DNA from: Clostridia bacterium
GTDB taxonomy: Bacteria; Bacillota_A; Clostridia; Lachnospirales; Cellulosilyticaceae
NCBI GenBank assembly: GCA_029239935.1
Contig: JARBTY010000008.1
Location: 1 to 64,000, forward strand
DNA length: 64,000 nt
Direction of reading: 5' to 3'
Shown: positions 51,385-60,429 of the stretch, piece after piece
Layout: each line of letters opens with the position of its first letter
Numbering within the stretch: position 1 is the first letter of the stretch
Notes under the pieces: model-generated
Told to the model about the DNA's origin: nothing
The model's input: the letters and a program-made list of their open reading frames with translations, nothing else
Database searches by the model: none
Position numbers and translations under genes: made by a program

Positions 51385-52163
51385 AAGAGTCCTCCTAGTT
51401 TAAAACCAATACTTAAGGAAATGCCTATACCAGCGGCTAAGGAAACGGCAATCAGAAGAGCCTCAGTGCCCCTGGATATACCAGAGAGAAGTTCGTCGCC
51501 AATAACATCCCGTACCGCATTTGTAAAAGCTACACCGGGAACAAGGGGCATGATACAACCGATCACGATAGGCTCAATCTGTATTTTGTCTCTGAAAAGG
51601 TAATGATAAGTCATAACACCTGTGCCAATTAGGAGTGAGCAGATAAAAAGCACAAAGTAATTAACTATATTTTTTTTGCTGAGGATATATTGGATATACC
51701 CTACTAAAATACCTAGAGGAAAGGTGAGAAAAAAGTCTAGCAAATTCCCCTTAAACATGACTGAAAAAAATGAACAGCTTATACCTATTCCAAAGATAAT
51801 CATCTGAGGAGAATAAGTTGTCAGATGGGCAATTTCATCTAATTGTTTAACAGCTTTGTCAAAAGTTACTTTTCCAAGCACATAATCCCTAGAGAGTTGA
51901 TTGATTAGTTCAATGCGGTCCAGTCTTGTAGAACGGTTTTTGACCCGAGCTACTTTGGTATATAAAGAGAGATTATCATCTTGAACAGTAACGATAATGC
52001 CCGTAGGGATAACAAATGTATCAACACTTTCATAAGGATTCGCTTGTAAAATTCTTGTAATTGTATCTTCAACCCGATAGGTTTCTGCTCCGCTTTTAAG
52101 CATAAGTTCTCCTGCTTTTACAGCAAAGTTTAATATTTGTTCATGATGATGTAATGTTTTCAT
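51381..52163 (-). CDS. ThrE-type threonine/serine exporter, N-terminal half (DUF1212)
   Basis: A 260-residue protein. A soluble N-terminal ~120 residues has AGELMLKSGAETYRVEDTITRI and FVIPTGIIVTV, the DUF1212 signature, then five helices with MPLVPGVAFTNAVRDVIGDELLSGISRGTEAL, the pore motif shared with the C-terminal half. Together with the downstream gene it makes the two-part form of ThrE. It diverges from glyA across 199 bases; a serine-related pairing is attractive but unproven. Confidence 0.88.
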   Translation of the reverse strand: MKTLHHHEQILNFAVKAGELMLKSGAETYRVEDTITRILQANPYESVDTFVIPTGIIVTVQDDNLSLYTKVARVKNRSTRLDRIELINQLSRDYVLGKVTFDKAVKQLDEIAHLTTYSPQMIIFGIGISCSFFSVMFKGNLLDFFLTFPLGILVGYIQYILSKKNIVNYFVLFICSLLIGTGVMTYHYLFRDKIQIEPIVIGCIMPLVPGVAFTNAVRDVIGDELLSGISRGTEALLIAVSLAAGIGISLSIGFKLGGLL

Positions 52164-52362
52164 AAGATACCTCGCAATGTGACATTATTTAACAGTATAC
52201 TCTGAATAAATAAGTGTGTAAAGCTAGATATGCGATATATAAATGAACCTTTTTTCAAAATAGCACGAAAAGGTTCGAAAAAAATATATACATTTATAAA
52301 AAGGTATATTATTATAATAAGTAGATAAGATACCTATACAACAAATTAAGGATGGTGGAAGC

Positions 52363-53598
52363 ATGTATTCATTAGAAGAAGTATACAGTGTAGACAGTGA
52401 AATCGCAGCTTTAATTGCAGAAGAGACAAGCAGACAAAATAATAAAATCGAGCTGATAGCATCAGAAAACTTTGTGTCTAAGGCCGTTATGGCAGCTATG
52501 GGGAGTCCCCTTACCAATAAATATGCAGAAGGCTACCCAGGCAAAAGATATTATGGCGGCTGTGAAGTGGTAGATAAAGTTGAAGAATTGGCTAGAGAAA
52601 GAGCTAAAAAAATCTTTGGAGCAGAACATGCTAATGTACAGCCTAATTCTGGTTCACAGGCTAATCAAGCGGTGTTTTTTGCAGTTCTAAAACCTGGGGA
52701 CACTGTAATGGGCATGAATTTAAGCCATGGAGGACATTTGACACACGGAAGTCCTGTGAATATATCAGGTAAACATTACAATGTTATTTCTTATGAAGTA
52801 AATGCAGAAACTGAACGTATTGATTATGATATTATTAGACAATTAGCGCTAGAGCATCACCCTAAAATGATAATAGCTGGAGCCAGTGCCTATGCCAGAA
52901 GTATTGATTTTGCAAAGTTCAGAGAAATAGCTGATGAGATAGGGGCATACCTTATGGTAGATATGGCTCATATTGCAGGACTTGTGGCGGCAGGACTTCA
53001 CCCAAATCCAGTGCCTTTTGCCCATTTTGTGACAACAACAACTCATAAAACCTTAAGGGGACCAAGAGGGGGGATGATTCTTTGCAGCAAAGAATTTGCG
53101 CAAGCTATTGATAAGGCCATTTTCCCAGGTATCCAAGGGGGGCCGCTGATGCATGTGATTGCCGCAAAAGCCGTAAGTTTCAAAGAAGCCTTGGAAGATG
53201 ATTTTAAAGTATATCAAAAGAAAATTATCAGTAATGCAGATGCCCTTGCAAAAGCACTGATTAAAAGAGGGCTGCGCATTGTATCTGGCGGAACAGATAC
53301 ACATTTAATGAGTGTGGATGTCAGAAATATGAATGTTACAGGGAAAGAAGCAGAAAACATGCTTGATGAGATAGGGATCACCTGTAATAAAAACACGATA
53401 CCTTTTGACCCAGCCTCACCGTTTATCACCAGTGGTGTGAGACTTGGAACACCAGCAGTGACAACAAGAGGGATGAACGAAACGGATATGGATGAGATAG
53501 CTGATATCATTTATCTGACACTTAAAGACTTTGAAGCCAATAAAGAACAATGTGCACAAAGAGTTGCTAAATTATTAAATCAATATCCACTATACTAA
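52363..53598 (+). CDS. glyA: Serine hydroxymethyltransferase
   Basis: A 411-residue PLP enzyme interconverting serine and glycine with tetrahydrofolate. [71 protein letters not shown] and [11 protein letters not shown] with Lys229 (Schiff base) are all canonical. The start has AGGATGGTGGAAGC. It diverges from the threonine/serine exporter genes. The upstream gap contains an inverted repeat (GAACCTTTT, 52244 and AAAAGGTTC, 52268-52276) of unknown role. A terminator follows. Confidence 0.96.
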   Translation: MYSLEEVYSVDSEIAALIAEETSRQNNKIELIASENFVSKAVMAAMGSPLTNKYAEGYPGKRYYGGCEVVDKVEELARERAKKIFGAEHANVQPNSGSQANQAVFFAVLKPGDTVMGMNLSHGGHLTHGSPVNISGKHYNVISYEVNAETERIDYDIIRQLALEHHPKMIIAGASAYARSIDFAKFREIADEIGAYLMVDMAHIAGLVAAGLHPNPVPFAHFVTTTTHKTLRGPRGGMILCSKEFAQAIDKAIFPGIQGGPLMHVIAAKAVSFKEALEDDFKVYQKKIISNADALAKALIKRGLRIVSGGTDTHLMSVDVRNMNVTGKEAENMLDEIGITCNKNTIPFDPASPFITSGVRLGTPAVTTRGMNETDMDEIADIIYLTLKDFEANKEQCAQRVAKLLNQYPLY

Positions 53599-53609
53599 AA
53601 AATAGATAT

Positions 53610-53645
53610 AAGCATTATTTGATAAAATCAAGTAATGCTTTTTTC
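53610..53645 (+). terminator. Intrinsic terminator after glyA
   Basis: AAGCATTA pairs with TAATGCTT around a 13-base loop and is followed by TTTTTC. Confidence 0.75.
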
Positions 53646-53819
53646 ATGGGGATAAAGGGTTTATATTGGAAATAGTAATGAAAAGCTTATGATAAGATGA
53701 TATAATCAAGTAAAGAATATAGAGAGAAAGGCTAAAACATATAAGTGTTTTGGCTCAATACACTAGGGGAATATAAAGGTGAATAAGTTGAAGGAAAATA
53801 ATTAAAAAGGGGGAGGTTT

Positions 53820-54224
53820 ATGGTAGATATAGAAACTCTATACCAGACATTGAAAACGGAAAATAAGTATAAGAATCTGGATGAAGTCAATATTCTTATG
53901 CAAACACTTAAGGCAACTAAAGGATCACTAGAATCAGTTATTTCATATATTATCAATCAGGCGGTATTAGCGCATATGAACTTAAATATTGATTCTACTA
54001 TTATGCAGATGTTATTTCTAAATGATTATCTGATTGGATTATTTATGAAAAATTTTGATATCTTAATGAATAATTATGTGGTTCATTACTTGCAGCAGCA
54101 TGAAGTGACTTTGATAGAAGAGCAAGAAGTAGAAGTCGTTAAAAAACTTGTTAAAAGTATTGATATGAAAACAGATCTTCAAGAATTTGACAATTTTATT
54201 AGTAAAGAATGGCATTTAATTTAA
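53820..54224 (+). CDS. Hypothetical all-helical protein
   Basis: A 134-residue protein of predicted alpha-helices (DIETLYQTLKTENKYKNLDEVNILMQTLKATKGSLESVISYII, IMQMLFLNDYLIGLFMKNFDILMNNYVVHYLQQHEV) with no signal peptide or known motif. A GGGGGAGG site six bases before the ATG and a terminator after the stop support it. The preceding 170 bases carry no other ORF; a short inverted repeat (AAAACA/TGTTTT at about 53734) may be a regulatory hairpin. Function unknown. Confidence 0.65.
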   Translation: MVDIETLYQTLKTENKYKNLDEVNILMQTLKATKGSLESVISYIINQAVLAHMNLNIDSTIMQMLFLNDYLIGLFMKNFDILMNNYVVHYLQQHEVTLIEEQEVEVVKKLVKSIDMKTDLQEFDNFISKEWHLI

Positions 54225-54242
54225 TAAAATGGGTAACAATAG

Positions 54243-54288
54243 GAGTAAGAAAATAATGAGTTAATTATTATTTCTTACTTCTTTTTTT
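54243..54288 (+). terminator. Intrinsic terminator
   Basis: GTAAGAAAATAAT pairs with ATTATTTCTTAC (one bulged A) and is followed by TTCTTTTTTT. Confidence 0.78.
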
Positions 54289-54429
54289 ATTAATTATTCT
54301 GTTAAATAATAATTTATTTATAGTACAAGTATCTATAAATAAATTATAAAAAAAGGAATTTTTATATATAGTGTAGAAATAATAATATAAGAGGTTTAAA
54401 CAAACAGATAATCTGGAGGAGGTAGTTAT

Positions 54430-56502
54430 ATGAAAATGTATGAAACAAAATTCATTCGCAATATTGCACTGCTAGGACATGGTGGTGCAGGCAAGACTAC
54501 TTTAGCAGAAGCAATGCAGTTTGCAGCAGGAGTAACTAGTAGACTTGGCAAAGTTAATGCAGGAAATACGATTAGTGATTTTGATCCAGAGGAAATAAAA
54601 CGTAAGATTTCTATTAGAACATCACTCGTTCCGGTAGAATGGAAAGACTACAAGCTTAACATATTAGATACTCCGGGTTATTTTGATTTTGTGGGGGGAG
54701 TCAAAGAAGCACTGAGCGTAGCTGATAGCGCGCTTATTGTGATGAGGGGATCGGCAGGTGTAGAGGTTGGAACAGAAAAAGCGTGGGAGTATGCCGAAAA
54801 AGCTGATATCCCAAAGATGATGTTTATTACAGAAATGGATGCTCAAAATGTGGATATTGAAGTCATCATGAATACATGTAAAGAAAAGTTTGGTATGAGT
54901 ATTGCGCCGGTACAAGTTCCTTGGTATGAAGGAGAAAAGTTTGTAGGGTACGTGCATGTACTTAAAATGCTGGGAAGAAGATTTGACGGGACTAAAGTTG
55001 TAACTTGCCCGATTCCTGAAGTGCTTCAAGCTAAAATAGCACCCATTAGAACAATGATATTAGAAGCAGTGGCAGAAACTGACGAAGTTCTGATGGAGAA
55101 ATATTTTGCAGAAGAGGAGATTACGCTAGAGGAAATACAGACAGCCTTTAAAAAGGGTGTATTGGCGAAGCAAATCGTTCCAGTACTTTGTGGAAGCGCA
55201 CTGAATAGTACAGGTATATCTGTGCTTATGGATACGATGATTTCTTTATTCCCAGCTCCAGATGAAAGTAAAAGTGTGGCAGCATACGACACCACAACCA
55301 ATGAAAAACTAGAGATAAATTGTACAGAAAATGAAAAAACTTCTTTATTTATATTTAAAACCATTGTAGATCCGTTTATAGGGAAATTTTCTTTGTTTAA
55401 GGTTAAATCAGGTACAGTAAGTACGGAAGATACGGTTGTTAATATGAGAACAGGAGAAAGTGAAAGACTAGCACATCTTTACGTACTTTTAGGAAAAGAA
55501 CAAAAAGAAGTTGGAAAACTTTACGCAGGAGATATAGGTGCTGCCGCCAAGCTAAAATCTCCCAAAACCTGCGATACATTGGCGGATAAAAACTTTCCTG
55601 TCAGCTATGAAGCGATAGATTTCCCCAAACCCTATGTCAAGATGGCCATATTTCCTCAAGGCAAAGGCGATGAAGAAAAAATGTCCGGTGCACTTAATAG
55701 GCTGATGGCAGAGGATCCCACCTTTTATATAGAATATGATAAAGAGACTCATGAAACAGTTATTTATGGTATTGGGGAACAACAGCTAGATGTTATCGTC
55801 AATATGCTTAGATCAAAATTTAAAGTAGAAGTGTATCTGGAGCACCCAACCACAAGGTACAGAGAGACCATCAAGGGTAAAGTTAATATAAGAGGTAAAC
55901 ATAAAAAACAATCAGGGGGACATGGACAATACGGTGATGTTGTCATGGAGTTTGAACCTTCAGGAGACTTAGAGATGCCCTATATATTTGAAGAAAAAGT
56001 ATTTGGGGGGGCTGTTCCGAGACAATACTTTCCGGCGGTAGAAAAAGGCCTTGAAGAGTGTATTGTCAGAGGGGTTCTTGCCGGTTATCCTGTAGTGGGG
56101 CTAAAAGCAGTATTACTTGACGGTTCTTATCATCCTGTAGATTCTTCAGAAATGGCCTTCAAAATGGCAACAGCTATAGCTTTTAAGGAGGGACTTGTCA
56201 AAGCGCACCCCACCATCTTAGAGCCCCTTGCACATGTGGAGATTATGACACCGGAGGAATACACAGGGGACATTATGGGGGATATGAAAAAGCGCAGAGG
56301 ACGTATGATTGGTATGGAGGTTAGGGGTAAACAGCAGGTTATCATAGCAGAAGTTCCCATGGCAGAACTCTACACCTATGCAACAGATGTCCGTTCTATA
56401 ACACAAGGTAGAGGAGATATTTATTATACTTTTGAACGGTACGATGAAGCACCCATTGAAGTACAGCAAAAGGTTATTGCAGCCAGAAAAGAAATGGCAT
56501 AA
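54430..56502 (+). CDS. Elongation factor G-like GTPase with altered G4 motif
   Basis: A 690-residue EF-G-type protein: GTP-binding domain, domains II to V, ending in the ITQGRGDIYYTFERYDEAP region. G1 is GHGGAGKTT and G3 is DTPGYFDF. The guanine-specificity motif, normally NKxD, reads TEMD (in MFITEMDAQN), so Asn and Lys are replaced while Asp is kept. G2 (RKISIRTS) is also off the usual EF-G pattern. This is the EF-G-like paralogue group (second EF-G), not the str-operon fusA; no ribosomal protein or tuf gene is near. Its job is unknown. GGAGGAGGTAGTTAT precedes the ATG. Confidence 0.88.
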   Translation: MKMYETKFIRNIALLGHGGAGKTTLAEAMQFAAGVTSRLGKVNAGNTISDFDPEEIKRKISIRTSLVPVEWKDYKLNILDTPGYFDFVGGVKEALSVADSALIVMRGSAGVEVGTEKAWEYAEKADIPKMMFITEMDAQNVDIEVIMNTCKEKFGMSIAPVQVPWYEGEKFVGYVHVLKMLGRRFDGTKVVTCPIPEVLQAKIAPIRTMILEAVAETDEVLMEKYFAEEEITLEEIQTAFKKGVLAKQIVPVLCGSALNSTGISVLMDTMISLFPAPDESKSVAAYDTTTNEKLEINCTENEKTSLFIFKTIVDPFIGKFSLFKVKSGTVSTEDTVVNMRTGESERLAHLYVLLGKEQKEVGKLYAGDIGAAAKLKSPKTCDTLADKNFPVSYEAIDFPKPYVKMAIFPQGKGDEEKMSGALNRLMAEDPTFYIEYDKETHETVIYGIGEQQLDVIVNMLRSKFKVEVYLEHPTTRYRETIKGKVNIRGKHKKQSGGHGQYGDVVMEFEPSGDLEMPYIFEEKVFGGAVPRQYFPAVEKGLEECIVRGVLAGYPVVGLKAVLLDGSYHPVDSSEMAFKMATAIAFKEGLVKAHPTILEPLAHVEIMTPEEYTGDIMGDMKKRRGRMIGMEVRGKQQVIIAEVPMAELYTYATDVRSITQGRGDIYYTFERYDEAPIEVQQKVIAARKEMA

Positions 56503-56529
56503 CACAATAAAATAAATATTGTTAATAAG

Positions 56530-56581
56530 TAAAGAAGTACTGTTTTCAATGAGGGTTCATGAAAACGGTACTTCTTTTTTC
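56530..56581 (+). terminator. Intrinsic terminator after the EF-G-like gene
   Basis: AAAGAAGTACTGTTTTCA pairs with TGAAAACGGTACTTCTTT (one G.U) around a 10-base loop, then T-run. Confidence 0.85.
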
Positions 56582-56604
56582 TTTTGAAGGATTAGAGTGA
56601 TTTT

Positions 56605-57543
56605 TTATACTTGAATGGAAGTACCTGATTCTTCCATGTAGGTCCCTTCGATAGCATGAATCAGGTCTACAATTAGAGCATTATAAGGGGTGGGAACACC
56701 GTATAATTTGGCCTGCTCTACAACTGCTCCATTGATTTTTTCAATTTCTGTAGGGATTTTCTTCTTGCGATCTTGATACATTGAAGAATAACCTTCACCG
56801 GCTTGTTCACAAACCTTCCGAACCATTTCCAGAGCTTCGCGGCGATCAAAATACGTGCCATCTGCTTCTGCAACTTCTACTGCTTCATAGACGACACGTT
56901 TAACGAAGTTCCAAGCATATTTATCACGAATCATATAGCCAATGGTTGTTTCTAAAAGTGCCGTCAGTGTATTGACCGATAGGTTAACAAAAAGCTTGCT
57001 CCAAATGATACGTTGAATATCTTCAGAGATTAAGACCTCAAGGCCACATTCAGATAGAATTTCACCAGCTATTATATCGTTTCCTGATGAGGGTACCATA
57101 GTTCCAAGTGTCGTCAGTCCACTGGCTGTATGGTGAAATTTTGCAAGCTGCATACTGACACTGTTATGTTTAGATGTACCAATAATAATATTTTCTTTTT
57201 TTACAAAATGTGCGATATCTCTATCATTACCAGCACCGTTTTGTAAAGTCATCACTAGGGTAGAGGCTCCAATTAAATTTTGATTCGCTTTTACAGCCTC
57301 GTAGGTGTGAATAGCCTTTACAAAAACAAGAAGTAAGTCTACACATCCTATGTCAGTGCCACTTAAAACAGCTTTGGTAGAGAATAATTCTTCCGAACCA
57401 TTCTCTACCATAATAAGGCCTTTTTGATTGATAGCAGTGACCTGTGGCTCATAAACATCTATTAACGTCACATCATGTTTTCGAGATAAATAAGCCCCAT
57501 ATAAACATCCCATAGCACCTGCGCCCAATATAGCTATTTTCAT
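56605..57543 (-). CDS. 2-dehydropantoate 2-reductase family protein
   Basis: A 312-residue ApbA/PanE-type NADPH reductase. MKIAILGAGAMGCLYGAYLSRKHDVTLID is the Rossmann start, LQNGAGNDRDI and the catalytic Lys in IIWSKLFVNLSVNTLTALL match the family. It could make pantoate, but many PanE-like proteins act on other 2-keto acids, and panB/panC are absent here. It diverges from a LysR regulator at 57675, a common arrangement for catabolic paralogues. The minus-strand GAGGAGCCAGCGAAT site supports the start. Confidence 0.88.
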   Translation of the reverse strand: MKIAILGAGAMGCLYGAYLSRKHDVTLIDVYEPQVTAINQKGLIMVENGSEELFSTKAVLSGTDIGCVDLLLVFVKAIHTYEAVKANQNLIGASTLVMTLQNGAGNDRDIAHFVKKENIIIGTSKHNSVSMQLAKFHHTASGLTTLGTMVPSSGNDIIAGEILSECGLEVLISEDIQRIIWSKLFVNLSVNTLTALLETTIGYMIRDKYAWNFVKRVVYEAVEVAEADGTYFDRREALEMVRKVCEQAGEGYSSMYQDRKKKIPTEIEKINGAVVEQAKLYGVPTPYNALIVDLIHAIEGTYMEESGTSIQV

Positions 57544-57674
57544 ATTCGCTGGCTCCTCTCATATCATTTTATTGACTGTTTTACTTTATATTATTATAGT
57601 TATAAGGATAAGTAAAATTCATTATTTTCATGTATAGGTTGAAATATTTTCATCTGTACTTAAGGAGGGTCTTC

Positions 57675-58553
57675 ATGACATTATTGTCTTATCAGGTTTT
57701 TGTAACGGTTGTAGAACAGAAAAGTTTTTATAAAGCGGCAGAACTTTTGCGACTTACCCCATCGGCTATCAGTCATTCTATATCAGCAATGGAAAAGGAA
57801 CTGGGGTTTTCGCTTTTTAGTAGAAGTAAACAAGGGGTTTATTTGACGAGTTACGGAGAGAGTTTGCTTCCCTATGTACGTTCAGTTTTAAATAGTGATG
57901 AGTATCTGCATCAAGCTGTTTCACAATTGAAAGGTTTACAAAAAGGTTCAGTCAAAATAGGTGCATTTAATAGTGTTTGTACCAACTGGCTCCCAAAGCT
58001 TGTACAATTATTTCATGATACATATCCACATATTACAATTGAAATTTATCAGGGGACATATAATGATGTTGCTGAATGGCTTAAAACGGGGCGTATTGAT
58101 GTGGGTTTCTTGTCTGTTTCAAGTGCGGGAGATTTGCCAATTACGCCTTTATATAAAGACCGCTTAGTTTGTGTTGTACCAAAAGGCTTTCAAACCATTC
58201 ATGAAGGATATATTACCATTGATGAAATACAAGATCAGTATTTTGTAACACAGAGAGAAAGTTGTGATGCAGATATACAAAATTTTCTTCAAAAATATCA
58301 TTTGAATGTCCGTTCAAATTGTCATGTGGTTGATGACTTGGCTACAGTTGCAATGGTTATGGGTGGTTTTGGAATTTGTATAATGCCTGAACTCGTAATG
58401 AATGATATTCCTTATTCGGTTGATATTTATCCTATTCAACCTAATGAATATCGTATTATTGGATTAACGACAACTAGTCCAGAATTTATGGCCCCTGCAG
58501 TTCAAAAAGTTGTTGAACATATTATCAAGCATATCAAGCAAGAAACACTATAA
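57675..58553 (+). CDS. LysR-family transcriptional regulator
   Basis: A 292-residue LysR protein. Winged-helix LLSYQVFVTVVEQKSFYKAAELLRLTPSAISHSISAMEKELGFSLFSRSKQGVYLT at residues 3-60, then a substrate-binding-protein-like effector domain (GSVKIGAFNSVCTNWLPKLVQLF). I chose the ATG at 57675 after AGGAGGG; an ATG at 57630 has no such site. It diverges from the PanE-like gene across 131 bases and may regulate it. In the same frame, after the stop, another 33 codons continue open to 58652 (HHLVDELGIDLTYGKQRL), see findings. Confidence 0.92.
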   Translation: MTLLSYQVFVTVVEQKSFYKAAELLRLTPSAISHSISAMEKELGFSLFSRSKQGVYLTSYGESLLPYVRSVLNSDEYLHQAVSQLKGLQKGSVKIGAFNSVCTNWLPKLVQLFHDTYPHITIEIYQGTYNDVAEWLKTGRIDVGFLSVSSAGDLPITPLYKDRLVCVVPKGFQTIHEGYITIDEIQDQYFVTQRESCDADIQNFLQKYHLNVRSNCHVVDDLATVAMVMGGFGICIMPELVMNDIPYSVDIYPIQPNEYRIIGLTTTSPEFMAPAVQKVVEHIIKHIKQETL

Positions 58554-58692
58554 AAACATCACCTAGTAGACGAGTTAGGGATCGATTTGACTTATGGCAA
58601 ACAGCGATTAAAAGATTATAAAATATGTCAGGTATTAGAATTATTGTAAATGAATATAGTAGTATAGATTAAAAAATGGCAGGGGGAGCGAT

Positions 58693-59316
58693 ATGAAAAA
58701 TTATATCATTACAATAGCACGAGGCTTTGGAAGTGGGGGGAAAACCATAGGAATAGAACTTGGCAAAAAACTTGGCATTCCATGCTATGAAAATGAGATT
58801 TTAGAGATGGCTTCAGAGGCGAGTGGGATTAGCAGGGCTTTGTTTAATCAAACAGATGAACGTCTGAGCGGTAGACTGTTTGCAAAAAGGTTAAAAGGTA
58901 TTCCAACAAAAACAATTATTTCTCCAAGTGAGAAGGAATTTGTATCTGATATTAATTTGTTTAATTTTCAGAGTCAGATTATACGTTCTTTAGCAGTTAA
59001 TGAATCTTGCATCATTATAGGAAAATGTGCTGATTATGTATTAGAACATTTTCAAAATGTATATCGCATATACATTGATGCGCCCCGAGAAGCATGTGTA
59101 AAATCCATTGCAAATAAAATGTGCGTATCTGAGGAGGAAGCCAACCGCTTAATAACTAAGACTGATAAATATCGTGCAGATTATTATAAGTATTATACAG
59201 GTAAGGACTGGACCAATCCAACTAATTATGATTTGTTTATCAATAGTGATAGGGTTGGCAGAGAGCGTTGTGCTGATGTTATTGAAATGTACGTAAAATA
59301 TCGTATGGATCTTTAG
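58693..59316 (+). CDS. Cytidylate kinase-like family protein
   Basis: A 207-residue P-loop kinase-like protein. TIARGFGSGGKTIGIELGKKLGIPCYENEILEMASE has the nucleotide-binding loop (GSGGKT), CIIIGKCADYVLEHF and a lid with RIYIDAPREACVKSIANKM. These match the cytidylate kinase-like 2 family, whose members are often of unknown substrate. It lies 139 bases after the LysR gene with GCAGGGGGAGCGAT before the ATG and its own terminator, so it is probably monocistronic. Confidence 0.87.
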   Translation: MKNYIITIARGFGSGGKTIGIELGKKLGIPCYENEILEMASEASGISRALFNQTDERLSGRLFAKRLKGIPTKTIISPSEKEFVSDINLFNFQSQIIRSLAVNESCIIIGKCADYVLEHFQNVYRIYIDAPREACVKSIANKMCVSEEEANRLITKTDKYRADYYKYYTGKDWTNPTNYDLFINSDRVGRERCADVIEMYVKYRMDL

Positions 59317-59340
59317 AAGCAAAACAAAATACATAATTTA

Positions 59341-59388
59341 AGAGGTATTATTTTCAGTAAAGACTTATGAAAATAGTACCTCTTTATT
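59341..59388 (+). terminator. Intrinsic terminator
   Basis: AGAGGTATTATTTTCA pairs with TGAAAATAGTACCTCT around an 11-base loop, followed by TTATT. The arms resemble those of the terminator after the EF-G-like gene. Confidence 0.78.
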
Positions 59389-59399
59389 AATGAAATCAA

Positions 59400-59457
59400 T
59401 TGACATTTAATAGAATCCATCATATACTATATTTAAAATGATACTATACGTCGTATA
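59400..59457 (+). promoter_or_regulatory. Promoter and dyad operator of the second PadR cassette
   Basis: TTGACA (59400-59405) and TATACT (59423-59428), 17-base spacer, give a strong promoter. TATACG-T-CGTATA (59445-59457) lies just after the predicted start of transcription. The TATAC core is shared with the operator of the first PadR cassette. Confidence 0.72.
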
Positions 59458-59522
59458 ATATTAAATACCATATAGGCCCAGTGATAAGGGTCAAAAGCAT
59501 AAGGCTAGGCGAGGAGGAGAAT

Positions 59523-59843
59523 ATGATATTTCAATTAGGCGGAACGTTACTAGATGCCTGTGTTCTGGCGGTACTTAATCAGGAAGATACCTATGGGTAT
59601 GTACTTACCCAACGGGTGAGAGAGATTGTAGATATATCAGAGTCTACATTATATCCTGTCCTCAGAAGGCTTCAAAAGGATGGGTGTCTGACGACCTACG
59701 ATGAACCTTATCAGGGCAGAAACAGAAGATATTATAGAATCACAGAGCTTGGGAAAAATAGATTGGACAGCTATAAAAGTGAGTGGACAGATTATAAAGG
59801 TAAAGTAGATCAGGTCTTGTTAGGAGGTAAACGAGGTGAATAG
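59523..59843 (+). CDS. PadR-family transcriptional regulator (second cassette)
   Basis: A 106-residue PadR protein: LDACVLAVLNQEDTYGYVLTQRVREIVDISESTLYPVLRRLQKDGCLTTYDEPYQGRNRRYYRITELGKNRL spans the winged helix and wing. I chose ATG 59523, after GAGGAGGAGAAT; an ATG at 59481 lacks a site. The stop overlaps the next gene by 8 bases. It heads the second PadR-DUF1700-DUF4097 cassette, and its promoter carries a TATACGTCGTATA dyad. Confidence 0.92.
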   Translation: MIFQLGGTLLDACVLAVLNQEDTYGYVLTQRVREIVDISESTLYPVLRRLQKDGCLTTYDEPYQGRNRRYYRITELGKNRLDSYKSEWTDYKGKVDQVLLGGKRGE

Positions 59844-60429
59844 GTATGAATTTATAGGAGAGTTAAGGAACCGGTTAAAAAGGCTGCCAGAAGAGGAACA
59901 GCAGGAAGCCATTAACTATTACGAAGAATATTTTGATGAAGCAGCTATAGGGTATGACCCCATCAACCTAAATGAAATAGGGCGGCCAGCAGTCATTGCC
60001 AGTGAAATCCTGGCTCAGACGGCGGTAAGACATGTAGAAGCGTATCCTAAATCTCCTAAAAGCAATGCTTCTGCCATAGGGCTCATTATAGTAGCTATTT
60101 TAGGAGCACCTATTGCATTGCCGTTAGCTTTGGCATTGGTTGCAGTAGTTTGTGCATTGATTGCAGCCATAGGTGCTGTTGTTCTAGCATTATGTCTGAC
60201 TATCGTTGCTCTTGGTGTCAGCGGAGTGGCAATGCTAGTAGTAGGATTTATAAAATTGGCAGTCGAACCAGCTACGGGAGTGGTTTTTATGGGAATGGCT
60301 ATGTTGTTTATAGGGATAACGCTGCTAGTGATAGTCGTTATTCAGCAGCTACTGACAAGAGCGTTGCCGGCTGTTATTTATGGGGTAAGAAATATATTGG
60401 GTCACAATAAAAAGGGGGAGAAGAGATGA
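59836..60429 (+). CDS. DUF1700 membrane protein (second cassette)
   Basis: A 197-residue DUF1700 protein. The N-terminal MNRYEFIGELRNRLKRLPEEEQQEAINYYEEYFDEA is the DUF1700 signature, followed by four to five small-residue-rich helices (about 80-100, 100-125, 130-160 and 165-190). The start is GTG at 59836, eight bases after AGGAGG, inside the padR end. It overlaps the DUF4097 gene by 4 bases. The hydrophobic region is far richer in Gly/Ala than in the first-cassette counterpart, so the two are distant paralogues. Confidence 0.88.
   Translation: MNRYEFIGELRNRLKRLPEEEQQEAINYYEEYFDEAAIGYDPINLNEIGRPAVIASEILAQTAVRHVEAYPKSPKSNASAIGLIIVAILGAPIALPLALALVAVVCALIAAIGAVVLALCLTIVALGVSGVAMLVVGFIKLAVEPATGVVFMGMAMLFIGITLLVIVVIQQLLTRALPAVIYGVRNILGHNKKGEKR

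Noticed and set aside
52244..52276. Inverted repeat before glyA as a terminator of the ThrE operon or a riboswitch
   Set aside because: It lies upstream of both divergent genes and lacks a T-run; I see no glycine, serine or folate riboswitch features. Recorded only as a repeat within the glyA entry.
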